NCBI GenBank assembly: GCA_002314935.1
Contig: DCHW01000009.1
Location: forward strand, 1 to 16,000
DNA length: 16,000 nucleotides
Origin: Clostridiales bacterium UBA1742
GTDB taxonomy: Bacteria; Bacillota; Clostridia; TANB77; CAG-508
Reading direction: 5' to 3'
The position numbers and the translations under genes are program-made. The notes beneath the pieces were generated by a model. That model was not told the origin of the DNA and ran no database searches. It saw nothing but the letters and a program-made list of their open reading frames with translations. Below, one piece after another: positions 1 through 8,111 of this stretch (positions are counted from its first letter, which is position 1; each line of letters starts with the position of its first letter).

Positions 1-75
1 AATCGCCCCTACATTCTCTAATATTGAATTTTATACCTAAAAAATTAAATCTTGAGCCTGCCTCCGCGGCGAGCG
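1..75. repeat. possible edge of a short dispersed intergenic repeat
   Basis: The first dozen bases (read on the minus strand, TGTAGGGGCGATT) resemble the ends of short intergenic repeats seen in many low-GC Clostridia. A G+C-rich patch at about 57-75, containing the palindrome CCGCGG, stands out sharply from the AT-rich surroundings. No open reading frame covers it. The window edge cuts it off, so I cannot show a second copy or terminal repeats. This is a weak call based on composition and resemblance only. Confidence 0.22.
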
Positions 76-154
76 GATTAACTTATTGATTACATATGGG
101 TGAATTTTTCGCTAATAAAATAACGATATTTTACAGTGAAATTTTCCAAAATCA

Positions 155-216
155 TTGACACAATATTTATTTATTTTTTAATTTATATATAATTTTTATA
201 TTTTTTATGGTATTAT
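155..216 (+). promoter_or_regulatory. candidate promoter(s) for the J-domain gene
   Basis: Two candidates are visible. The first is TTGACA at 155-160 with TTTAAT at 177-182 (16-bp spacer). The second is an extended -10, TGGTATTAT, at 208-216, without a clear -35. The second would give a leader of about 20 bases before the start codon and fits the position of the ribosome binding site better. The stretch 76-154 shows nothing else I can name. Confidence 0.5.
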
Positions 217-245
217 TTATATAAAATAGGAAAAAGGTGTTTTGT

Positions 246-887
246 ATGAAAAATTATTATGAAATTTTACAAGTAAATAAAAATGCAACTCAAGAAATAA
301 TTGCTAAAGTATATAAAGTTCTTGCAAAAAAATATCATCCAGATGCTAATCCAGACAATAAAGAGGAAGCTGCTGAAAAATTTAAGGAAATAAGTGAAGC
401 ATATGAAATACTATCAAATGAAGAAAAAAGAAAAGATTATGACATTCAACTTGACGAAGAAAACTCTTCAACAAACGAAAATACAATTTCTTTAAATGAT
501 TATATGTCATTACAAAATTATTGTAAAGAATTAGAAAACGAATTAGTTTCATATAAGCTAGGAACAACTGCAAATACAGAACAACCTGGGCAAAATTATC
601 ATTCAAATGAATATCAACATTCAACCAAACAAACATATAATCAATATAATGTAAGTAAAGCTCAAGAAAAAGCATATCAAGATGCAATAAATAAAGCTTA
701 TCACGATTCTTATATTAATAATTTAAGAAACTTAGGATATAGAATAAGATATAAAAAAACATTAAAAGAACAGTTTAAAAATGTTCTTACATTAGTTATA
801 ACAGCCATCGTAGTTTTTATAGTTTTTAAAATTATATGGACTGTTCCTTCCTTAAAAAAATGGTTTTTAGGATTATTTAAAATTTAA
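246..887 (+). CDS. membrane-anchored J-domain (DnaJ-like) co-chaperone
   Basis: This is a 213-residue protein. Residues about 2-68 form a J-domain: helix II, the invariant HPD motif at residues 31-33 in a YHPDANP context, then the helix III/IV pattern KFKEISEAYEIL. J-domains stimulate the ATPase of an Hsp70 (DnaK). The Gly/Phe region, zinc fingers and C-terminal substrate domains of true DnaJ are missing. Instead there is a polar Asn/Gln/Tyr-rich linker and one transmembrane segment near residues 180-202, so it probably recruits Hsp70 to the membrane. I chose ATG at 246 because AAAAAGGTG (231-239) lies 6 bases upstream; the in-frame GTG at 237 is part of that ribosome binding site. It is transcribed towards the secretion cluster and stops just before its terminator. 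Whether it serves the secretion system is unknown. Confidence 0.85.
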   Translation: MKNYYEILQVNKNATQEIIAKVYKVLAKKYHPDANPDNKEEAAEKFKEISEAYEILSNEEKRKDYDIQLDEENSSTNENTISLNDYMSLQNYCKELENELVSYKLGTTANTEQPGQNYHSNEYQHSTKQTYNQYNVSKAQEKAYQDAINKAYHDSYINNLRNLGYRIRYKKTLKEQFKNVLTLVITAIVVFIVFKIIWTVPSLKKWFLGLFKI

Positions 888-926
888 AAAAATCCGATAT
901 ATATTTATTATATATCGGATTTTTTA
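886..926. terminator. bidirectional terminator between converging genes
   Basis: A perfect 13-bp inverted repeat (891-903 and 909-921, AATCCGATATATA and its complement) encloses a 5-base loop. It is flanked by an A-run on the left and a T-run on the right, so it has a U-tract in either direction. It lies between the stop of the J-domain gene (887) and the stop of the minus-strand gene (928) and can end both transcripts. Confidence 0.88.
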
Positions 927-927
927 T

Positions 928-2202
928 TTACCAATTTTTAGGCCCCATTGTATGTTCATGTGTGTGTTCTGCACCATCATATATTGTTTTAGCATTTTGA
1001 GTTGCATCTTTATCTTTATTTTTAATTTGATTTATAAATTCATCCCTATCTTTATTTGGAATTTCTCTAAATCTATCAATTATTTTTTTTATTTGATCTT
1101 CATTACATCCAAATTCTTTTAAAACACTTACTGCATTTATTGCATCAATTACTTCCTCATCATCCATATTTCCGTCTATCTTTAATTTTTTTACAGCATC
1201 AACCTCTTTTGTAGAAAGTTTTTTATCCTTTATTAATACTCCTATTTTTTCAGCAAGTTGTGCAGATTCAATAATATCTTCTATTTCCCACACAGTATTT
1301 GCCCTTTGCATTGAGTCTTTTTCTATACTATCTCTGCTTAAACTTCTATTTGAACCATTTTTTTCTTCTGCAGCTATACCTAAATATTTACCATCACGAG
1401 TTCTAGATACTAAATATGTAGTTGTATGTCCTGTTCCAACACTATCTGGAATATCTGTTGCAATTGCATAGTTACCTCTCATTAAAATTGAATCAACTGT
1501 TTTTTCTTTAAACTCACCATTTTCTATTATCCAAATTTTTTGTAATGAGTTACGCCCTTCATTATCTGTTGATAGATCAAGTACTTTCAATGGTTCTTCA
1601 GAATCTCCAGTTTCAGCAACATATTTAAAATCATGAGGATCATCTCCTTGAATCCTGTATATTTCTTGTGAATCAACTCCAAATGCTCTTTTTACAAACA
1701 TCCTCATATTTTCTGAGGTTGAAAATTCTCTATCACTTTCCATTTTTTTTGCATGTCCACTTTTCAATTTTTGATTTAATTCTTCTCTTAATGCAGTTTG
1801 TCTGTCTTTCCCTTCTAATTTTAAATCATTAGCATCTTTTCCTCTTTCAATGTTTTTTCTAAGTATTTCTTCTCTTCTATTTTGCTCAACAATTCTTGCT
1901 CTATCTATATTAAAACTAGAAGGTATTCTTTCTTTAACTTCAGAATTATAATAATCAAACACAAGACCTTTTTCTGTTTTTTTAACCCTTGCAATACTTG
2001 TATCTTCATCAAACATAACTTCATAAGTCTCATCATCTTTATCAATCTTATAAATATCTAATTTTATTTTAGATATCCCATCTTCTAATAAAACTGTTGA
2101 TTCATTTTTTAAAATGGCTATTTCTATTGCTTCTTTTATTCTATCAACTTTACCCATATCTTGGTTTAAATCTTTACCTTGTTTTGATTCATTTTCTTCC
2201 AT
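928..2202 (-). CDS. unrecognised cytosolic protein, last gene of the secretion cluster
   Basis: The product is 424 residues with no signal peptide and no membrane segment. I do not recognise the family. Residues about 15-110 look like a mixed alpha/beta domain. Residues 115-170 are highly charged and probably helical. The middle (about 170-300) is rich in beta-type patterns, and residues 300-400 are helical. The C-terminal tail is polar and histidine-rich (GAEHTHEHTMGPKNW). The start is firm: GGAGGT at 2208-2213 lies 5 bases before ATG. It follows the NTF2-like gene by 14 bases and ends at the shared terminator, so it belongs to the same transcript. Being soluble and distal in a type IV secretion cluster, it could be a substrate, a chaperone or a regulator; nothing in the sequence decides this. 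Confidence 0.75.
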   Translation of the reverse strand: MEENESKQGKDLNQDMGKVDRIKEAIEIAILKNESTVLLEDGISKIKLDIYKIDKDDETYEVMFDEDTSIARVKKTEKGLVFDYYNSEVKERIPSSFNIDRARIVEQNRREEILRKNIERGKDANDLKLEGKDRQTALREELNQKLKSGHAKKMESDREFSTSENMRMFVKRAFGVDSQEIYRIQGDDPHDFKYVAETGDSEEPLKVLDLSTDNEGRNSLQKIWIIENGEFKEKTVDSILMRGNYAIATDIPDSVGTGHTTTYLVSRTRDGKYLGIAAEEKNGSNRSLSRDSIEKDSMQRANTVWEIEDIIESAQLAEKIGVLIKDKKLSTKEVDAVKKLKIDGNMDDEEVIDAINAVSVLKEFGCNEDQIKKIIDRFREIPNKDRDEFINQIKNKDKDATQNAKTIYDGAEHTHEHTMGPKNW

Positions 2203-2216
2203 ATAGTACCTCCATA

Positions 2217-3074
2217 TTATTTAATGCTAAATGATATTTCATAATCTCTATTATCCTTTAATTTCATAAGTATTTGCATATTAACACTATCAGATGATTC
2301 TCCCAATAAATCCGTTATAACTATATTATATATATATGTTTCTCCTTTATTTGTAAAATCTTTATACTCAATATTAATATTATCTGGTAATTCATTTTTA
2401 AAATATTTTCCCAATTTTTCAACTGTTTCATAATTATTATTTTTAAATGTTGTATTTAATTTACTATATACATAATTATAATCTCCAGAATTTATTGCTT
2501 GCTTTATTTTATCTATGTTTAAAGCAACTTTTTCTTCAGTCGTAGCTTTTTCATATTTTTCTATAAATTGTGGTAAATCAATTGTATATGTATCTAACAA
2601 AACTGTATATTTCATTGTAGCAGTTTCATTAAAAATATAATAATTATCAAATTCATCTTGTATTATATATTGCTTATAATCATCATATTCACTTACACTG
2701 TATGAACTTATTGATGATTTTCTTATTTGATTTTTTTTGTTTTGTAAATATGTAGAAAAATTTTTAAAATTATCATCAAATTTTAAATTTCTATAACTTT
2801 TATCTAAATTTTCAAAAGCTGCTTCTACTTCATACAATTCTTGGTCTTTATAATTATTAAATATATACACTAATATGCGTTCTTCCGGAATTGTACTAAT
2901 AATATATTTGTTATATTGATTAGGAGTAATTTCAATTAAGTCATTTGGTTTATCAATTTTAACTTCATCTGGTACATCTTCTTTATTATTATCTTTATTT
3001 ATATAAGCTAATAATACAATTAATATAAATAATAATATAAAAATTAAAATTAGTATTTTGCTTTTTTTATTCAA
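2217..3074 (-). CDS. VirB8/TcpC-like anchored protein with two NTF2-like domains
   Basis: A short basic N-terminus is followed by one transmembrane segment (about residues 6-26), a polar linker and an extracytoplasmic part that looks like two successive NTF2-like folds. The first spans about residues 55-160; the second, about 185-285, begins with the helical pattern KIKQAINSGDYNYVYSKL. TcpC of plasmid pCW3 and Orf13 of Tn916 have this anchor-plus-two-domain plan and act as VirB8-type scaffold proteins; family membership here is inferred from architecture. The gene has no good ATG. The GTG at 3083 overlaps the ribosome binding site AAAGGAG, so a TTG at 3074 (8-base spacing) or 3077 is more likely; I use 3074, giving 285 residues. 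The upstream gene's stop lies within the same ribosome binding site, which suggests translational coupling. Confidence 0.7.
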   Translation of the reverse strand: MNKKSKILILIFILLFILIVLLAYINKDNNKEDVPDEVKIDKPNDLIEITPNQYNKYIISTIPEERILVYIFNNYKDQELYEVEAAFENLDKSYRNLKFDDNFKNFSTYLQNKKNQIRKSSISSYSVSEYDDYKQYIIQDEFDNYYIFNETATMKYTVLLDTYTIDLPQFIEKYEKATTEEKVALNIDKIKQAINSGDYNYVYSKLNTTFKNNNYETVEKLGKYFKNELPDNINIEYKDFTNKGETYIYNIVITDLLGESSDSVNMQILMKLKDNRDYEISFSIK

Positions 3075-3087
3075 CAATATCACTCCT

Positions 3088-3615
3088 TTATTTTTGCGGA
3101 ATTATAGAAAAAGTAGAATTATATTCATCAACAACAACACATAAATTTATTTCTTCATATTCTCTCTCTATATTTTCTTCATACGTTGGATCATATTCTT
3201 TTCCATTATATTCATAAATATATCCATTTACATAAATTTTTTTATTAAAAGTATTATATTCTTCATATTTCATTTCCTTAATTACTATTTCTGTTTTATC
3301 TATTCTTTTTATTTTTTCAAAAATATTTTCTATTGTTATCTTATTTTCATCTTTATAATTTTCATCTAATAAATTAAACACCGCCTCTTTATCTTCATTA
3401 TAGCAATAAACAATATATCTTTGAACAGCATTCTGTATAGCATAATAATCATAATATGAATTAACATATAACGTTTCTACATTGTCATTAGTCATCTCTT
3501 TTAAATTATTTTCTACGTTGTTTTCATTATTATTTCTTTTTTTCATTAATTGCGTTAAAATCAATATAATCAATATAATAATTATTAAAAAAATATATAT
3601 ATAATTTTTTTTCAT
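3088..3615 (-). CDS. small anchored NTF2-like protein (VirB8-like)
   Basis: The product is 175 residues: a strongly hydrophobic N-terminal segment at about residues 4-23, an Asn-rich linker, then one compact domain from about residue 55. That domain starts with two helices (AIQNAVQRYIVYCYNEDKEA) and continues with beta-type segments, the usual NTF2-like pattern. I infer a single-pass membrane protein facing outward and belonging to the VirB8-type scaffold. The start is ATG at 3615 with AGGAG 8 bases upstream. That ribosome binding site overlaps the stop codon (3627) of the frame-restored hydrolase gene upstream, which implies tight coupling. It is shorter than the neighbouring two-domain protein and could be its partner rather than a duplicate. 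Confidence 0.68.
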   Translation of the reverse strand: MKKNYIYIFLIIIILIILILTQLMKKRNNNENNVENNLKEMTNDNVETLYVNSYYDYYAIQNAVQRYIVYCYNEDKEAVFNLLDENYKDENKITIENIFEKIKRIDKTEIVIKEMKYEEYNTFNKKIYVNGYIYEYNGKEYDPTYEENIEREYEEINLCVVVDEYNSTFSIIPQK

Positions 3616-3626
3616 AGCATATTCTC

Positions 3627-6600
3627 CTATTTTTTTAATCTCAATCCATGAACAAAATGATAATTATCATTATATAAAGCTCCCCATTTCAATGAGGTTG
3701 TCTGAATTGCTGCATTTGTTCCGGCAATTATACGATAATCCAGGTCCCATATATATTTCAGCATGATCTATTGATGATTGACTATAATTTGAATTGTTGT
3801 TTATAAACATAATATCTCCTGGCTGCATATCACTATAAGAATTAATTTGTACAAATTTATTTTTATATTTTCCACTTGTTGCAGCTGTATTAAAATCTGT
3901 ACATGCAAACCAAACTTCATCAATATATCCTGCTTGTGCATATACCCAAGTACAATAAGATATACAATTTACTTCCTTTTGCTGAGTCATTTTTGATACT
4001 GATACAGTTCCACCTGCTGATCTTATTCCAGAACTATGTCCATACGAATATCCATTAGTTCTAACATAATCATGTACTGTTCCTGCAATTGTTGTAATAT
4101 CTCCACTTGCTAGATTACTTATTGTTTTACCATTACTATCAACATATATTCCTTCTGAATACAATTTCCAATTTGCGTCTGCCCTTTTTTGTGGTTGTCC
4201 ACTTACAAAAGGTTTAGCTTTTCCTCCAGATGCCGTATTTACCCAAAATTTATTTTTAAATGTTGTTAAATCTTCCGAATATGTTGTTTTAAATCCATCA
4301 ATATTTCCGTATTGATACATTACAGCAGTTAATGCATCTATTTGTGTATCAGATAAATTGTATCCTGAAGTTATGTTTATAACTCTTTGCCTAAATTCTG
4401 AAATTTTATCTTTAAATACCGCATCTAATTTTTCAACATCTGCAGTAGCCCCTGTCTTCATATATGTAGATGGATTTTCTAAACCATTATTCGTAAAAGA
4501 CTGGTCATAACCTCCCCCAGTTATATTTAATCCATATGAAAAATTCCATGTATTACTACTGCTTTCCCAATATACAATATATTTACTCTTATCTTCTGTT
4601 ATATACTTTGATGCTACTGAATAATTTCCTATTCCATCAATATAATTTTTAATATATGAATTTTCCCAACTTTGAAAATATTCCAATAATGGATCATTAC
4701 AATATGAATAATCAAAAGTAAAAGAATTAACTATCTGATTAACATCTGTTACACCATAATCTACTCCTGTATATCTCCAAGCTAAATATTTAAATACATT
4801 TACTAAGTTTTGTGTGTTTTCCGACATCTCTAATAATTCGAATAACATTCTTGCTCCATTATCTAATAATAAATCTCCTGCAAGTATGTCACCTTCATAA
4901 ATATCACCATATTTTACTACAATTGATGGATCATCACCTCTTTCAGTAAAATATTCACTGCCATCAGCATGAACACTTCCTGGTATTGCACCTCTGTTGT
5001 TTCTTAACAAAGCTAAGAATTCCAATAGCCTAGCTTCTGTATCATTTAATGTAGTCATTTCAGTAATGTTACTTTGATTAATATATTGTGTATTAATTTT
5101 AGTTATAGGCTTATATTTTTTCACATTTGTAGTAGTATATCTAGTATATACATAGTCACATCCTACACCTATTCCTAATTCATCGTTTTTCTCTCCATCA
5201 TCATTTTCTGCAATTTGAAATAATCCCTTCATTGTCCAATTTGTAAAATGCGGTCTATTATCTCTTCCATCAACAGTTTCCATTGGATCATCTGAAATAT
5301 CTTTACTTTTTTGTTCTTCACTTGTTGCAGTTAAATAACTTCGATTTACTTGTTGTATTAATTTATTATTAATATATCTTTTTTCTATTGTAGTACCTGT
5401 TTCATCTGTATAATCTGTCATTTTAGTTTGGTTGTACTCATTATATGTACTTTCGTCACTTTCTGAATCATTTATAGAATATTCATTCTTTACTTCAACA
5501 CTTGGATATTTAAATGTTCCATACCAGGTTTCAACTTCTTCTACATTAAAATTCCAAATATTAGAACTTTTAGTATTTACTATTACCTCTTCTACATTTA
5601 TGTTTCCAATTTCAAAATCATCACCTGGATCATAGGCATTTTTTAAATATTCATTTAATTTTTTGGCATAACAATTATCTCCTTGTGGATTTAAATAATC
5701 ATCTTCTCCATATTTTATATCCATATAATCCGGTATGTTTACTACACTTCCTATATTTCCTCCATTATATTTTCTATTGTAAATTATATCATAATATGCT
5801 CTAAAATTATCTCCCTTACTTGAATCGCTCAATACAGCACCATCTTCTGTAATTTCAAAGCCATTTGTATCATCCATATCATAAACTTCAACTATAAAAT
5901 TATTAGGATTTATATTATATGTAGTTTTATTATATGTTATATTCTCTGTTGTTAAACTATATGCATTAACAGATGTAGATGTTTTTTCTAAAGCAAAATC
6001 AATAAATGTTTCTAAAAATTGACCACTTGATGTCATATCTAATAAATCCATCATTAGCTCTATAGAAATTGCATATCGTGATAAATCAATCTCAGTTGAC
6101 AAATCAACATTCTGTTCTTTTAATTGATATGTACTATCAGCATCTAAATTATATTTAAACTCTTCTCCATCTTCTTGTTCTGGATTTTCTATACTAATAT
6201 CATTTTTTGCATTATTAAAATGATAATAATATTTATTTTGATTTACTTCTGTTTGGTATAATGTTATTACATTTCCATTATCGGCATTCTTTTTTGTATA
6301 TGCTTTTTGAATATTTTTATATGTATCTGTATTTAAAGGATCCAATAAACATGATTCAACTTGAGATTGAAATTCATTTTTTAGCGCTGCAAACCCAGAC
6401 TCTGAATAATACTGCAAAGTCTCCCCATCACTAGTAGTAATAGTTGTTACTCCCATTGATCCTATATACCATTTGGCATCATCATCAAATTTTGCGTTCT
6501 CATCATAAAAATAAAAGAAATTATCAGAATTACTTTTATCTGCATTTTTTTCAAGATATAAAGTATAATTAAATCCATCAAAATTCCATCTATCTTTAGA

Positions 6601-7104
6601 ATCTTCTGTATCATAATGTCCTAAGTCCCAAACATCATTTATCGTTAATCCCTTGTTATTTTTATACTCTGAATTACATATTTTAAAATTATTAATAATT
6701 TCTTCTTCACTTATTTCTGCAATACATAATGTATCACTTAAAGAACTAGAAACAGAATATGTAAGTAACATTTTTCTTAATCTTACATCAGTTAATCCAC
6801 ATGTTTCTGGAGAAATACCATTATTTTTTAATTTAGTTTCTAATGCATTAATTTGTTCTTTTGACACTAGAAAAATAGGTAATCCTTCTTTCACTCTAGA
6901 GATTCCCAGCCAATTAATTCCAGCTTTTACTCCATCTCCAATATCACTCCACGCTTCTTGAACAGCCTCCATAGTTTTTTCAATAATACCATAAAAGACT
7001 GAATAAACACTCATAACAATTACCAATATAATTACAAAAATTACAAGTATAACAGTTGCTAGAATTTTTAAAATTTTATTTGATCCCAATTTTTTATCAT
7101 CCAT
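3627..7104 (-). CDS. large bifunctional wall hydrolase (GH24-like + NlpC/P60-like), needs a +1 frameshift
   Basis: An N-terminal membrane anchor (about residues 13-40) is followed by about 780 residues of Asn/Asp/Tyr-rich extracellular sequence I cannot assign. Next comes a GH24-like lysozyme region (about 830-985: YWESSS with Glu847, the LSDTQIDAL helix, and the RADANWKLY ending typical of phage-type muramidases). A C-terminal NlpC/P60-like cysteine peptidase follows, with probable nucleophile Cys1047 (VNCISYCTW) and His1114 (DHAEIYMG). Conjugation hydrolases such as CwlT of ICEBs1 combine the same two activities to open peptidoglycan for the channel. The continuous frame ends at 3670 (1144 residues) in an unconvincing tail. 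Skipping the C of the CGG codon at 3721-3723 restores GTNAAIQTTSLKWGALY and a TAG at 3627, which overlaps the next gene's ribosome binding site: 1158 residues. Start ATG 7104 has GAGGT upstream. Confidence 0.82.
3721..3723 (-). other. putative +1 frameshift site (CGG-A) in the hydrolase gene
   Basis: In the zero frame the codons read TGC CGG AAC. Skipping the first C gives TGC GGA ACA and joins the Cys/His peptidase region to its expected C-terminal end. This is the only in-frame CGG I find in the whole 1.1-kilocodon gene. The exact slip position is inferred; any +1 event between about 3723 and 3750 would join the same two frames. Confidence 0.6.
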
Positions 7105-7119
7105 GTTTTACCTCATTTT

Positions 7120-8052
7120 TTATAATTTAATAGAAATTTCTTTATAATTATCATATTCTTCTTTGTTTTTAATATAAGAATCATAATCTAAAATAACTTT
7201 TTTAAATTTTATAGAATCCATTACTTTATCAGGTGAATATTGTTTAAAAAATTTTAATTTAATATCATTTACACTATTTTCATTTATTAATAAATCAGTT
7301 GCAAATATTGTAGATTTATCTAATTTATATTCTATATTATCACTTCCAATTAACCTTGTTGTATTAGTATATTCTAAATTGTCTAGTAGGATTTTTTTAT
7401 CATTATTTGATTCTACAACTATATTACATTCAACATATTCCATATAAACATCTATAGACTTTACTTTAATTGTTAGTTCATTTTTTTTGGTTTCTTTATT
7501 TACTTCTATAGTTTTTATGTAATTATTTACATTTATTTTTTTGCTATCATTTTCACTACAAACTGTTATATAATCTACAAATTCCTTTACATTATCATAA
7601 TTTCCTGTTGAAATTATATCTTCTATAAAAATAGCTTTATATGTATTATATCCTGTTGAATTAATCCAACTTTGTAAATTACATTCTCTGTCTTCAGTAA
7701 AAATAACATCCACATAATTTTTTTTAAATTCTGCCTTGGTAGAATATACTTTTTCTTTACAATCTGTAGATAATAAATTATATGCCTCTTCCAATTCTCC
7801 ATTATTGCAATAATTAATAAATGTTTTAATCAAAGCACTATCATTTTCATATTTTTCTTTTGATATGTCATTCCCAGAAATAACTGTTTCTTGTGGTCTG
7901 TATACCTCCTTGCTTTCATTTGAATTAGCCTTTAATTCACTATCCATTTTGGATGCAGCAATAAATATTATAATAAATATTATAATAATAAATATAAATA
8001 AATTTTTTTTCTTATTATTCGCAAAATAATTACTTAACCATCTTCTTAACAT
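7120..8052 (-). CDS. anchored NTF2-like protein with C-terminal Ig-like domain
   Basis: The product is 310 residues. A basic N-terminus precedes an Ile/Phe-rich transmembrane segment (about residues 17-33). An NTF2-like domain follows, opening with SALIKTFINYCNNGELEEA. The last ~100 residues are beta-rich, with a pattern like the Ig-like (DUF4352/telokin-type) domains of exported Firmicute proteins. I infer a membrane-anchored extracytoplasmic scaffold protein, a third VirB8-like candidate in this cluster. ATG at 8052 has AGGAG at 8058-8062. The stop is 15 bases before the hydrolase start, so the two are co-translated. A 36-base palindrome separates it from the VirB6-like gene upstream. Confidence 0.68.
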   Translation of the reverse strand: MLRRWLSNYFANNKKKNLFIFIIIIFIIIFIAASKMDSELKANSNESKEVYRPQETVISGNDISKEKYENDSALIKTFINYCNNGELEEAYNLLSTDCKEKVYSTKAEFKKNYVDVIFTEDRECNLQSWINSTGYNTYKAIFIEDIISTGNYDNVKEFVDYITVCSENDSKKINVNNYIKTIEVNKETKKNELTIKVKSIDVYMEYVECNIVVESNNDKKILLDNLEYTNTTRLIGSDNIEYKLDKSTIFATDLLINENSVNDIKLKFFKQYSPDKVMDSIKFKKVILDYDSYIKNKEEYDNYKEISIKL

Positions 8053-8068
8053 ATTTTCTCCTATTTGG

Positions 8069-8104
8069 CTTTAGGGTAAATATTATATAATATTTACCCT
8101 AAAG
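8069..8104. promoter_or_regulatory. perfect 36-base palindrome in the intergenic gap
   Basis: Positions 8069-8086 and 8087-8104 are exact reverse complements (CTTTAGGGTAAATATTAT and its complement). In the direction of the cluster transcript the hairpin is followed by CCAAATAGGAG, not by a U-run. It is therefore not a standard terminator; it may block exonucleases, mark a processing site or lower expression of the downstream genes. The ribosome binding site of the 8052 start lies just after it. Confidence 0.7.
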
Positions 8105-8111
8105 TATAATT

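Noticed and set aside
2885..2889. A third in-frame CGG, in the gene at 2217-3074
   Set aside because: Checking the frame shows the codon is CCG (Pro66 counted from the GTG at 3083), not CGG.
3670..7104. Treating the hydrolase as a complete 1144-residue protein
   Set aside because: Its last ~17 residues match no peptidase ending, while the +1 frame supplies a family-like ending and a stop that overlaps the next ribosome binding site.
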